From Methanocalculus sp. MSAO_Arc2 (GTDB lineage: Archaea > Halobacteriota > Methanomicrobia > Methanomicrobiales > Methanocorpusculaceae): DNA of 13,816 bases. Of this stretch, positions 1-6,572 are shown piece by piece. Below the pieces are notes generated by a model. It was not told the DNA's origin. It was given only the letters and a program-made list of their open reading frames with translations, and did no database searches. The stretch is taken from contig QZAC01000092.1 in assembly GCA_003838065.1 (NCBI GenBank), positions 1 to 13,816 on the forward strand, written 5' to 3'. The translations under genes and the position numbers were made by a program. The number at the start of each line of letters is the position of its first letter. Within the stretch, counting starts at the first letter, position 1.

Positions 1-184
1 TGATCTCCGCATGTGCCATGGGGGATCCACCTTCATACCAGGCCCTGACCAAAACCTCATCATACTGATCACCAGTCAGAAAAGCGCCAACATATGCCCT
101 GTGCGCTGATACCGGTGCGATGAGTGCAGATACCAGGAGCAGAACCATAAGGCTTGCAAAGAGTAATCGGTTGTTTATCTTCAT
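1..184 (-). CDS. Exported NikL/CbiL-like accessory protein of a Co/Ni ECF transporter (partial, N-terminus only)
   Basis: Only the first 61 codons are in the window; the gene runs off the left edge. It starts with ATG at 184, overlapping the cbiM stop (ATGA), so the two genes are probably translationally coupled. Residues 1-27 form a clear signal peptide: K/N/R start, a hydrophobic core, and cleavage after APVSA. The mature protein would begin HRAYVGAF and continue with a YDEVLVRAWYEGGSPMAHAEI-like stretch. An N-terminal His after cleavage followed by a beta-sandwich opening of the type '(A/F)Y-x-G(D/G)-x-P-x-x-x-A-x-(V/I)' resembles NikL-type periplasmic additional components of nickel/cobalt ECF transporters, which often sit beside the CbiM/NikM gene. 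The signal peptide and coupling to cbiM are seen; the family call is from memory of its general look. It could be another exported beta-sandwich protein. The rest of the transporter (CbiQ, CbiO) would be expected further left. Confidence 0.6.
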   Translation of the reverse strand, partial: MKINNRLLFASLMVLLLVSALIAPVSAHRAYVGAFLTGDQYDEVLVRAWYEGGSPMAHAEI

Positions 185-813
185 TTTTTTCCTCCCTTCA
201 GTTGAATGGGTAGTAATTCAGGTTTCACACGTGCCAGATATCCAATTATCACTCCTGTTATGATCGCTTCGGTAATGATAATCGGGATATGTGCAACCGC
301 GAGGAGACCTGCAATTGCACGAAATTCGCTTCCTGAGATGACAAGGATCGCAACCAGGAGGAAGACGCTTGCAAGAACGGCAAGCCCGCCAAAGATACCG
401 CCGATGAGCGTGAGCGGCAGTCCGCGTCCTGAGGCAATCAGGAAGCTGAGATAGCAGATGAGAGCCGGGATGCCCAGTATCACGGTATTTACCCCGATGA
501 CGGTGATACCCCCATGCTGGAAGAGCAGTGCCTGGAGCGTGAGGCCGATAAAGAGGCCAATATAGCACAGCGGGCCAAGCACGATACCGACAAGCCCGTT
601 TAAGATAAGGTGGGCGCTGGAAGGAGGTATGTCGATATGGATGAGCGAGGCGACGAAGAATGCACCCACCATTACAGATAATTTTGGTATCTGCAGAGTC
701 AGATCCTGATCCTGTTGAGCCCAGCGGTAGGTTGCTGCAAGCAGGATAATGGTGATGATCCAGCCTGCTGCAACCACCGGCATGGGGAGAATTCCATCGG
801 ATACATGAACCAC
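181..813 (-). CDS. cbiM: CbiM, substrate-binding membrane component of a cobalt (or nickel) ECF transporter
   Basis: Integral membrane S-component that binds Co2+ or Ni2+ and works with the CbiQ/CbiO energising module. About six hydrophobic segments are visible in 210 aa. Family marks are the N-terminal HVSDGILP, a PPSSAHLILNG segment carrying the second metal-ligand His, and FQHGGITVIGVNTVILG. I place the start at GTG 813, giving MVHVSDG. An AGGTGAT ribosome site (824-818) lies 4 nt upstream, matching the archaeal 16S tail. A GTG at 822 is also in frame but overlaps that site and would put the ligand His at position 6. In the family the N-terminal amine and His2 bind the metal. Here Met removal before Val would leave Val1-His2, restoring the geometry (inference). 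The stop overlaps the next gene by 4 nt. Cobalt is favoured by the neighbouring cbi operon; nickel cannot be excluded. Confidence 0.93.
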   Translation of the reverse strand: MVHVSDGILPMPVVAAGWIITIILLAATYRWAQQDQDLTLQIPKLSVMVGAFFVASLIHIDIPPSSAHLILNGLVGIVLGPLCYIGLFIGLTLQALLFQHGGITVIGVNTVILGIPALICYLSFLIASGRGLPLTLIGGIFGGLAVLASVFLLVAILVISGSEFRAIAGLLAVAHIPIIITEAIITGVIIGYLARVKPELLPIQLKGGKK

Positions 814-879
814 ACCAATCACCTGTCATGAAATCAGTCAATAAAAAGAGAGATTCTTATTTTCGTAACTTTAGAGTAA

Positions 880-912
880 AAGATAGGAGAAAAGTTCTCC
901 CGGTGATACCGG
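880..912 (-). terminator. Two small hairpins just after the PGF-CTERM protein gene
   Basis: Immediately after the TAG stop (915-913) the minus strand carries CCGGT-ATC-ACCGG (912-900) and GGAGAA-CTT-TTCTCC (900-886), followed within a few bases by TATCTTTTAC. Back-to-back hairpins and a short T-run suggest transcript ending or 3' protection before cbiM. Archaeal termination depends mainly on oligo-T, and the run is short, so read-through into cbiM remains possible. Confidence 0.4.
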
Positions 913-1926
913 CTATCTGCGTGATGCATAGATCACGACCATCAGCCCGCCCAGGGCTGCAAGGAGCCCGAATCCCGGACTCTCTGCAGGTTCTGCAGGA
1001 GCTGGTGCCATATCAGGGTCTTCAACCATCACATTGATTTCTGCTGACTCCCAGACAACATCGTCGTCCCGCTGCAGCATGAAGACAAGGGCCGTTCTCC
1101 CGTCCTGTTGTCCACGTACATGGACATGATCACCATGGCAGAGGAGCTCAACGATACCTCTTGGTGCACCATCGGCCAGTCGCACATTGAAGATATATGC
1201 TCCCGTGAATACTCCCCGTCCGGGATCATAAAAGATATCTTCTTCCATGAGTGGGACCTTTTCTCCGTCCTCGGTTGTAAATTCTGCACCAAGTGAGATG
1301 TGCGTGCCCTTCGTCACAACAGGGAGCCTGCCATGCCAGTGATCAAAATGGTGATCAGCTGTCACTTCCCTGACACTCCTGTCGATGATCTTCAGTTCAG
1401 CAATCTGGATCGTTCCATCTCCAACAATCTCGGTTGGCGTATCATCCTTCCGTACATTGACTCCGATAGAGGGGGACTCCCAGACTACCTTATCATCCTC
1501 CTGGAGCTGGAACACTATATTGGTCTCTCCTGCCTGCTGACCACGCACATGGACATGATCGCCATGGCAGAGGAGGGTGACGATGCCTGTCGGTGCACCA
1601 TCGGCGAGGCGGACATTGAAGATATAATCACCGGTAAAAGTGCCCCTGCCGGTATCGTAGAATGTATCCTCTTCCATGAGTGGGATGGCCTTTCCATCTG
1701 CTCCGGTGAATACTGCTCCAAGCGAGATATGCTTACCCTGGATAACAACCGGGAGCCTGCCGTGCCAGTGATCGACATGATAGTCGGCTGTTACTTCCCT
1801 GACACTCCTGTCGATGATCTCAAGGCTCTCAACTGTCATCCGGTCTGCTGATACCGGTATACAGAGCAGTGTCACAACCAGGATGACTGTGATACAGGTT
1901 AAGATAAACTGTCGATACGTAATCAT
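913..1926 (-). CDS. Secreted PGF-CTERM surface protein with two His/Cys-rich repeat domains; candidate cobalt/nickel-binding protein
   Basis: I do not recognise a named family for the body of this 337-aa protein. Residues 1-27 are a signal peptide (cleavage after PVSA). Residues about 30-158 and 173-301 are a near-exact tandem duplication with an offset of 143. Each copy begins with a L-x-I-I-D-R-S-V-R-E-V-T-A-D motif and carries HxxxDHWHGRLP or a close variant (DHWHGR at 52-57 and 195-200), then YIFNVRLADGAP and CHGDHVHVRGQQ (120-131 and 263-274), and ends VVWES. Each copy thus offers about seven His and one Cys. The C-terminus is an A/P/E-rich linker, then SPGFGLLAALGG, a hydrophobic stretch and a terminal RR: a PGF-CTERM archaeosortase signal, so the protein should be anchored on the cell surface. 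It sits between the cobalamin operon and cbiM, all on the same strand, which suggests extracellular capture of Co2+ or Ni2+ (inference). Another metal, or a structural role for the His residues, is possible. Confidence 0.85.
   Translation of the reverse strand: MITYRQFILTCITVILVVTLLCIPVSADRMTVESLEIIDRSVREVTADYHVDHWHGRLPVVIQGKHISLGAVFTGADGKAIPLMEEDTFYDTGRGTFTGDYIFNVRLADGAPTGIVTLLCHGDHVHVRGQQAGETNIVFQLQEDDKVVWESPSIGVNVRKDDTPTEIVGDGTIQIAELKIIDRSVREVTADHHFDHWHGRLPVVTKGTHISLGAEFTTEDGEKVPLMEEDIFYDPGRGVFTGAYIFNVRLADGAPRGIVELLCHGDHVHVRGQQDGRTALVFMLQRDDDVVWESAEINVMVEDPDMAPAPAEPAESPGFGLLAALGGLMVVIYASRR
1024..1410 (-). repeat. Second copy of the tandem His/Cys-rich domain (repeat B)
   Basis: This encodes residues 173-301 of the PGF-CTERM protein. 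It is colinear with the other copy at 1453-1839 in amino acids, and much of it also in nucleotides, which points to an internal duplication. All key positions (DHWHGRLP, CHGDHVH, VVWES) are kept in both copies. Confidence 0.85.
1453..1839 (-). repeat. First copy of the tandem His/Cys-rich domain (repeat A)
   Basis: This encodes residues 30-158 of the PGF-CTERM protein. It differs from repeat B mostly at scattered surface-type residues, with no gap except in the linker (about residues 159-172). Retention of every His and Cys suggests both copies are functional. Confidence 0.85.
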
Positions 1927-1990
1927 TTGTACAATCCCCTATAAAGATGGTTGTACTATGTCTGGTAAGATAGACTGATATAAAAATATT
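1927..1990 (-). promoter_or_regulatory. Promoter of the PGF-CTERM protein gene with repeated TTGTAC boxes
   Basis: A strong archaeal TATA box, TTTTTATATC, spans 1986-1977 on the minus strand and predicts transcription starting near 1955, about 29 nt before the ATG. A weak ribosome site AGGGGAT lies at about 1941-1935. The 8-bp palindrome TTGTACAA is at 1934-1927, next to the start codon. A second TTGTAC core (minus strand GTACAA, 1956-1951) lies 24 bp away over the predicted start site. This places two matching boxes where a repressor would block initiation. Operator function is inference. Confidence 0.5.
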
Positions 1991-2042
1991 GTCTTATGAT
2001 TTCGGAACAATTCATTCCATGGTAGCAAAATAATTGCCGCTC

Positions 2043-2627
2043 TCACTCTGCCCGCTCTGGCAGAACAATACAGCAAAAGAGTTTTGAATCCGGAACAGGG
2101 GGATTATCCGGCGTTCCGGTGATGATCCGCTCATCCGGCTCCCCGAGGTCCTGGCAGACATATATCATACACTCCATCCCTCGCAGTGCACCTGCAAGTG
2201 CGTGAACCGGAAATTTCGGATCAGCGATGATAAAGACGGGGCGTTTCCGTTCGCAATCGATGACGGCATCACCGATTGCCTCTTCATGATCTCTTCCATG
2301 GGCGTCTACCACCGAGACGGTGCTCCATGGGATTCCAACCCGTGCAAAGGCTACCTGGAGCGATGAGATGCCGCAGATGATCTCGCCGCCGGGATACCCA
2401 AGGCCCGCAAGCAGGGGATCGCCTGTCGAGAGGATCACCGTATCTTCAGGCAGGCTTCCAAGTGCTGTATAATCGGTGATCACGGATACGGAACAATCGG
2501 GATGGATATGGGCTTTTGCCCTCCCAATCGCTCGTGATGATCCATAGATTCTGCGAGCTGCACGAATGGCAACAATCCCCTCTTCGGTCAGCATCCCGTC
2601 TCCGCATCCAACACCAATGACCTTCAT
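2043..2627 (-). CDS. cbiE: Cobalt-precorrin-7 (C5)-methyltransferase
   Basis: SAM-dependent tetrapyrrole methyltransferase that methylates C5 in the anaerobic cobalamin pathway; in many bacteria it is fused to CbiT, whereas here CbiT is a separate gene at the other end of the operon. The 194-aa protein opens with the family glycine loop MKVIGVGCGDGML. The second SAM-site motif is STGDPLLAGLG (67-77), and VFIIADPKFPV follows in the C-terminal half. Length fits the single-domain archaeal form. The ATG (2627) overlaps the cbiD stop in an ATGA. It is the last gene of the operon; after its TGA only a 116-bp spacer with the next gene's promoter follows, without a convincing terminator. Confidence 0.93.
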   Translation of the reverse strand: MKVIGVGCGDGMLTEEGIVAIRAARRIYGSSRAIGRAKAHIHPDCSVSVITDYTALGSLPEDTVILSTGDPLLAGLGYPGGEIICGISSLQVAFARVGIPWSTVSVVDAHGRDHEEAIGDAVIDCERKRPVFIIADPKFPVHALAGALRGMECMIYVCQDLGEPDERIITGTPDNPPVPDSKLFCCIVLPERAE

Positions 2628-3619
2628 TGTGAATCAGCGATGATCTCCCCGTCCCTGTTCACGATCACAACCCTGATTTCAGGTGAAATATGATTCCCGA
2701 GAATATTTCGCATGTACTTAAGCCCTTCTTCAGTTGCGACATATTCTTCCACCGTTTGGAACCCGGTCCCGGCAAGAATAAACCTGTCGATGAACTTCAT
2801 GATCAGTCCGGGCAGGCCGCAGAGGATCACTTCTCCACGGCTTGCATCAAGCGCCTGTGCGATCCTTGATCCGGCAAGCACAACTTCATACTCCGGGAAG
2901 AGGAGACGGGAGATCCTGAGGCCGGTTCTGCCGGTTGTGATCACCACACGATCAGCTGCACGCACCCTCTCTTCCATTGTCGATTCGAGATGATCGTCCC
3001 ATGGCTCGACGAACCCGGTTGTGCCAAGGAGCGATATGCCACCCATGACACCCATCCGCGGATTTAACGTATCTGCGCCCACTTCAACCCCCGAAACGAC
3101 TGTGAGGTTCACAGCAGCACCGGAGATTTCAATCTCACGTACTGCTTCTGTAATAGCATTCATGATGCAATCGCGTGCAGGGGGGGAGATTGCCGGTTCG
3201 CCTTCTGCATACCGGGGAGTATCGCGAACGAACCTCCCGATACCTTCCCCGGCATGAAGAGTGATTCCATCATCCAAAACAGCTTCTGCCCTGAACATAA
3301 GGCCTGCAGTTCTGTCTTCAGGATAATCGCCCGGATCCTTCACCGCATATCCTTTACCGTCCTCACCGATAGCATCCACCTCCACGCGGATTCCACACGG
3401 GAGCAGGAGATCGACTCGGTTTACTGGTTTCTTAAGTGAGAGGACCGCCGTTTTTGCCGCCGCTGCTGCGGTTGCGCCGGTTGTGATCCCCCGCCTGAGG
3501 ATCAGACCCGAAGCTGTGAGAACAGCTCTTCCCTGACTGACAAGCTCAAGATCTGGATCGTCTCTGGCCAGTAAGACCCATTCATCCGGATAGGAGAATC
3601 CGGTCACGGGATCGATCAT
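2624..3619 (-). CDS. cbiD: Cobalt-precorrin-5B (C1)-methyltransferase
   Basis: CbiD methylates C1 of the corrin ring and is specific to the anaerobic route; it is not a member of the common tetrapyrrole methylase fold. The family signature LRRGITTGATAAAAAKTAV lies at residues 42-60. A central GTTGFVEPWDDHLE motif and GLPGLIMKFIDR toward the C-terminus also fit. About 40 residues precede the signature, including SYPDEWV, a mild N-terminal extension as seen in methanogens. At 331 aa it is within the family range. The ATG overlaps the cbiC stop by 4 nt, and its own TGA overlaps the cbiE start by 4 nt, indicating coupled translation. Confidence 0.95.
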   Translation of the reverse strand: MIDPVTGFSYPDEWVLLARDDPDLELVSQGRAVLTASGLILRRGITTGATAAAAAKTAVLSLKKPVNRVDLLLPCGIRVEVDAIGEDGKGYAVKDPGDYPEDRTAGLMFRAEAVLDDGITLHAGEGIGRFVRDTPRYAEGEPAISPPARDCIMNAITEAVREIEISGAAVNLTVVSGVEVGADTLNPRMGVMGGISLLGTTGFVEPWDDHLESTMEERVRAADRVVITTGRTGLRISRLLFPEYEVVLAGSRIAQALDASRGEVILCGLPGLIMKFIDRFILAGTGFQTVEEYVATEEGLKYMRNILGNHISPEIRVVIVNRDGEIIADSQ

Positions 3620-4275
3620 GGTCGCTCCAGGGATAGTATGATGATCTCATTCATCGCCGCCACCGCAACCGGTGTCCCGCCGCGTGTCCCGGTATTTGAG
3701 ACTGAAGGAACCAGCATAGTCCTGAGGAGTTCTTTTGATTCTGCCGCGTTCACAAACCCAACCGGTGTTCCGATAACAAGAGCGGGAATGATCCCTTCTT
3801 CGATCAGACGGCAGACAGAGAGGAGCGCAGATGGTGCATTCCCTATGACAACAATCGATCCCGCAAGCCTCTCACCAAGCATCAGAAAACCAGCAGACGT
3901 CCGGGTGATTCCAGAAGATGCAGCCAGTTCAGCGCCATAATCAAGAGCACACTCGATTCGGCAGGTATGTCCTTTCTTCAGGATACCAACCTGCACCATC
4001 CTGATATCGGTATAAATCGGAGCACCCTTTCGGATCGCAGTAACCCCGGCTTCTGTGGGATCCTGAACAAAACGCATCAGCTCAGCCATTGCAAAATCGC
4101 CAACCGAGACCGAACACCGCTGGCGTATCCGATCGTGTGGTGTTTCATCTCCGACCATCTCCCGTGCCAGTTTTCTGCTCGTGTATGCGATCCCATACCC
4201 TTCAGATGTATCTGCACCAGGGTCAATATACATATTTTCTATGATATCCTCGCGGAGTAATAATTCCTCTGACAT
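3616..4275 (-). CDS. cbiC: Cobalt-precorrin-8 methylmutase (catalytic His apparently replaced)
   Basis: CbiC moves a methyl group from C11 to C12 to give cobyrinate. The C-terminal half is typical: GAPIYTDIRMVQVGI, GNAPSALLSVCRLIEEG, VIGTPVGFVNAAESKELL and NTGTRGGTPVAVAAMNEI. The expected active-site segment R-x-I-H-x-T-G-D appears as RCSVSVGDF (residues 53-61), with Val56 where the catalytic His of CobH/CbiC normally lies. The nearest His is His47 in ETPHDR. Either the family in this lineage uses another residue or my hand alignment is off. The ATG at 4275 follows GGAAGG and GGAG sites and lies 53 nt inside cbiH. A shorter version starting at Met15 (4233) would still overlap cbiH by 11 nt. 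It overlaps cbiD by 4 nt. Confidence 0.9.
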   Translation of the reverse strand: MSEELLLREDIIENMYIDPGADTSEGYGIAYTSRKLAREMVGDETPHDRIRQRCSVSVGDFAMAELMRFVQDPTEAGVTAIRKGAPIYTDIRMVQVGILKKGHTCRIECALDYGAELAASSGITRTSAGFLMLGERLAGSIVVIGNAPSALLSVCRLIEEGIIPALVIGTPVGFVNAAESKELLRTMLVPSVSNTGTRGGTPVAVAAMNEIIILSLERP

Positions 4276-5005
4276 CGTCTCCTACCTTCCATATACGGCT
4301 CTCAAGCCCTCCGATGATCACAATCGAATGCATATCGACACGTGACGTATCGGATCTAAGCTCATCAAGCGTTGTCACATGTGTTTCTTCACCAGGACGG
4401 TAAGCATTCTTCACAACACCGACCGGTGTCTCGCTATTTCTGTGCTTTTGTGCGATATAAAGTGCGGCATCCAGGTTGTGCGGTCGACCCCTGCTCCGCG
4501 GATTGTAGATTGCAACAGGAACTCCCATCGCAAACGCATGTTCGAGCCGATCCAGAATCACGTCCCATGGGGTGAGAAGGTCAGAAAGTGAGATCGTCAC
4601 ATAATCCCCTGAAAGCGGAGAGCCAAGGCGGGATGCTGCAGCAGTTGCCGCAGTTACCCCGGGGACAACTTCAATATGAATCAGAGATCCGGCTCTGTCA
4701 GCAACCTCGATAACAATGCTTGCCATCCCATACACTCCGGCATCACCGCCAGAGACCATCACAACCCGGTGTGCTGCAGCGAGATCGAGGGCCTTTTGCG
4801 CCCTGTCCACCTCTTCACCCATCCTGCTCCTTATGACCTTTTTTCCCATGATCAGAGACTGGATCAGGTCGATATAGGTATCATTTCCTATGATATAATC
4901 TGCCTGAGCGATCGTCTTCATCGCTGCCGGTGTCAGCTGCCTGATGTTGCCGGGCCCCGTGCTGACGATTGAGAGAATTCCTGGTTGATTATCTTCCGAT
5001 TGCAA
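4223..5005 (-). CDS. cbiH: Cobalt-factor III / precorrin-3B C17-methyltransferase
   Basis: CbiH methylates C17 and drives ring contraction in the anaerobic pathway. The 260-aa protein shows the tetrapyrrole methylase motifs STGPGN (15-20), SGGDAGVYGMA (85-95) and VVPGVTAATAAASRLGSP (113-130). It also has IYNPRSRGRP, the usual CobJ/CbiH mark. Length fits the simple form, without the Fe-S extension found in some bacteria. The start appears to be TTG at 5005, preceded by a good GGGTGA ribosome site (5014-5009); no in-frame ATG exists before the conserved domain. It overlaps the end of cbiG by 17 nt, and its own end overlaps cbiC by 53 nt, the largest overlap in the operon. Confidence 0.93.
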   Translation of the reverse strand: MQSEDNQPGILSIVSTGPGNIRQLTPAAMKTIAQADYIIGNDTYIDLIQSLIMGKKVIRSRMGEEVDRAQKALDLAAAHRVVMVSGGDAGVYGMASIVIEVADRAGSLIHIEVVPGVTAATAAASRLGSPLSGDYVTISLSDLLTPWDVILDRLEHAFAMGVPVAIYNPRSRGRPHNLDAALYIAQKHRNSETPVGVVKNAYRPGEETHVTTLDELRSDTSRVDMHSIVIIGGLESRIWKVGDDVRGIITPRGYHRKYVY

Positions 5006-5858
5006 TGGTCACCCTTCCATATGTCTTCTTTCTCATAACAAGCCTCCCAATCTCGGCGAGGGCAAGGGCAGACGGTTCTGCCACCCCGGATAACCCGATC
5101 AGACCTGCCCGCGATGGAGAAGGAGTTTCTGTTCTGTTGATAATATCATCCTGCAAGTACACGAGTATACCCCCGATTGTTCTGATACCCTCTGCGAGGC
5201 CGGGGTCACTCCGCTTCTTCTCGGTTGTCACAAATGCACCAACCTCATCAAGAGCAATACCGGCCTCACCGAGTGCGGTAGTAACTGCATCAACCACTTC
5301 TGCAGCAGTAATCCCAAGGCGCGATCCAACCCCGATAATATATGGCCTTCTTTGTATCAGGACCGAGACACCGGGACCTGCAACAACAATACCCGGTTCT
5401 GGAATCTCGTATACAGGAACATCTCCATCAAGAAAGGCGGCGTTTACCTGCCGGGTCGAGGGGCGGTTTATGATCCTGCAGTCCTGTTCATGCGCATATC
5501 CTTCGACTGAGGGGCGGCCATGGACTTCGGTTGCTGTTGAGATCACCGGGGTGATCCCGATGCTTTGGAGGCGGTATGCAAGGTCGTTTGCCCCATGGTG
5601 GCCACCGATGAGAGGAATAGCATACCGTTTATCAGGTGTCACGATCACGACTGCCGGATCATGCCATTTATTTGTGAGGAGTGGAGCAACAGACCTGACC
5701 GCTATTCCCGTTGACATCAGGGCAATGATCCCATCATATTCTTTGAACGCGATGGAAAAGATATCATCCCTGTACTCCAGGAGATCTGCGGACAATGCCA
5801 TGGCTATTTCTTCTGCATCCGGCATGAATCGCGCAAGGGTTATAACACAGTGTTTCAT
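4989..5858 (-). CDS. cbiG: Cobalt-precorrin-5A hydrolase
   Basis: CbiG opens the delta-lactone of cobalt-precorrin-5A and releases acetaldehyde. The N-terminal domain shows ALMSTGIAVRSVAP (46-59) and AIPLIGGHHGAND (80-92), both family hallmarks. A variable linker follows, then the CobE-like C-terminal domain with YIIGVGSRLGITAAEVVDAV and GLSGVAEPSALAL. The 289-aa length is usual for archaeal CbiG with both domains present. The ATG (5858) overlaps the cbiF stop by 4 nt. Confidence 0.94.
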   Translation of the reverse strand: MKHCVITLARFMPDAEEIAMALSADLLEYRDDIFSIAFKEYDGIIALMSTGIAVRSVAPLLTNKWHDPAVVIVTPDKRYAIPLIGGHHGANDLAYRLQSIGITPVISTATEVHGRPSVEGYAHEQDCRIINRPSTRQVNAAFLDGDVPVYEIPEPGIVVAGPGVSVLIQRRPYIIGVGSRLGITAAEVVDAVTTALGEAGIALDEVGAFVTTEKKRSDPGLAEGIRTIGGILVYLQDDIINRTETPSPSRAGLIGLSGVAEPSALALAEIGRLVMRKKTYGRVTIAIGR

Positions 5859-6571
5859 GTATACAGGTGTGAATGAATAAAGCCGCTTTCGATACCAAGA
5901 ACCGCTCTACCGATGACGATCAGGGCAGTCTTTGTGATCCCGGCAGCCTCTGCCTTATCTGCGATATCAGAAACTACCCCCCTGACGATCACCTGATCGT
6001 CCCAGGTTGCATGATATACAACCGCAACAGGCGTGTCCTGGGGGCATTCAACCTGCTCCATGATATCCCGGAGCTTCTCGGTGCCGAGGAAGATGACAAG
6101 TGTCTCGCCCAATCGTGAGAACTCACGTATCCGGTCCTCCTCAAGGGTCGCGCCTGCCGGCCGTGTAATAACAACACTTTCTGACACACCGCGGAGTGTA
6201 AGTTGCGTCTTGAGAGCGGCGGCTACACCGAAGAGAGAAGAGACACCTGGAATGATCTCGGCAGTTATACCATCTTCTGCGAGGACTGCCATCTGCTCAA
6301 CAATAGCACCATAGAGTGCGGGATCGCCTGAATGGAGCCTGACCACACGTTTGTTCTCCAGGACACCGGTTTTGATCGCATTGCAGATCTCTTCCAGATT
6401 CATCTTCGAGGAATCAAGCTTCAAAGCAGCACCCGAGGCACTGATAAGTTCAGGGTTCACCAGTGATCCCGCATAGATGAGAATATCCGCCCGCTTCAGG
6501 AGATCCATGCCCTTCACCGTGATCAGGCCAGGATCTCCACATCCGGCACCGACAATATAGAACGTATTCAT
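5855..6571 (-). CDS. cbiF: Cobalt-precorrin-4 C11-methyltransferase
   Basis: SAM-dependent methylation of C11. The family start MNTFYIVGAGCGDPG places the initiation codon at ATG 6571, giving 238 aa; the frame is open to an ATG at 6649, but those extra 26 residues lie inside cbiL and do not look like the family. A GAGGAAGTGAT site lies directly before ATG 6571, and the gap to the cbiL stop is 1 nt. Motifs: glycine loop at 7-15, LHSGDPALYGAI (79-90), PGVSSLFGVAAALKTQLTL (about 109-127) and VVITRPAG. It overlaps cbiG by 4 nt. Confidence 0.95.
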   Translation of the reverse strand: MNTFYIVGAGCGDPGLITVKGMDLLKRADILIYAGSLVNPELISASGAALKLDSSKMNLEEICNAIKTGVLENKRVVRLHSGDPALYGAIVEQMAVLAEDGITAEIIPGVSSLFGVAAALKTQLTLRGVSESVVITRPAGATLEEDRIREFSRLGETLVIFLGTEKLRDIMEQVECPQDTPVAVVYHATWDDQVIVRGVVSDIADKAEAAGITKTALIVIGRAVLGIESGFIHSHLYT

Positions 6572-6572
6572 A

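Noticed and set aside
218..841. 207-residue minus-strand frame overlapping cbiM
   Set aside because: Another frame of cbiM, rich in R/H/C/S and without hydrophobic segments; the cbiM frame has clear family motifs.
1300..1851. 183-residue plus-strand frame with a repeated DDL/HMDMIAMAEE pattern
   Set aside because: It is antisense to the duplicated PGF-CTERM protein; the internal repeats just mirror that duplication.
1930..2042. Terminator after cbiE
   Set aside because: Only a 4-bp GGAA/TTCC pairing and scattered T-runs are visible; nothing strong enough to call.
4969..5880. 303-residue open frame on the plus strand
   Set aside because: It lies exactly antisense to cbiG, which has all family motifs. 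The antisense product is a low-complexity S/R/P/T/I mix with no recognisable domain.
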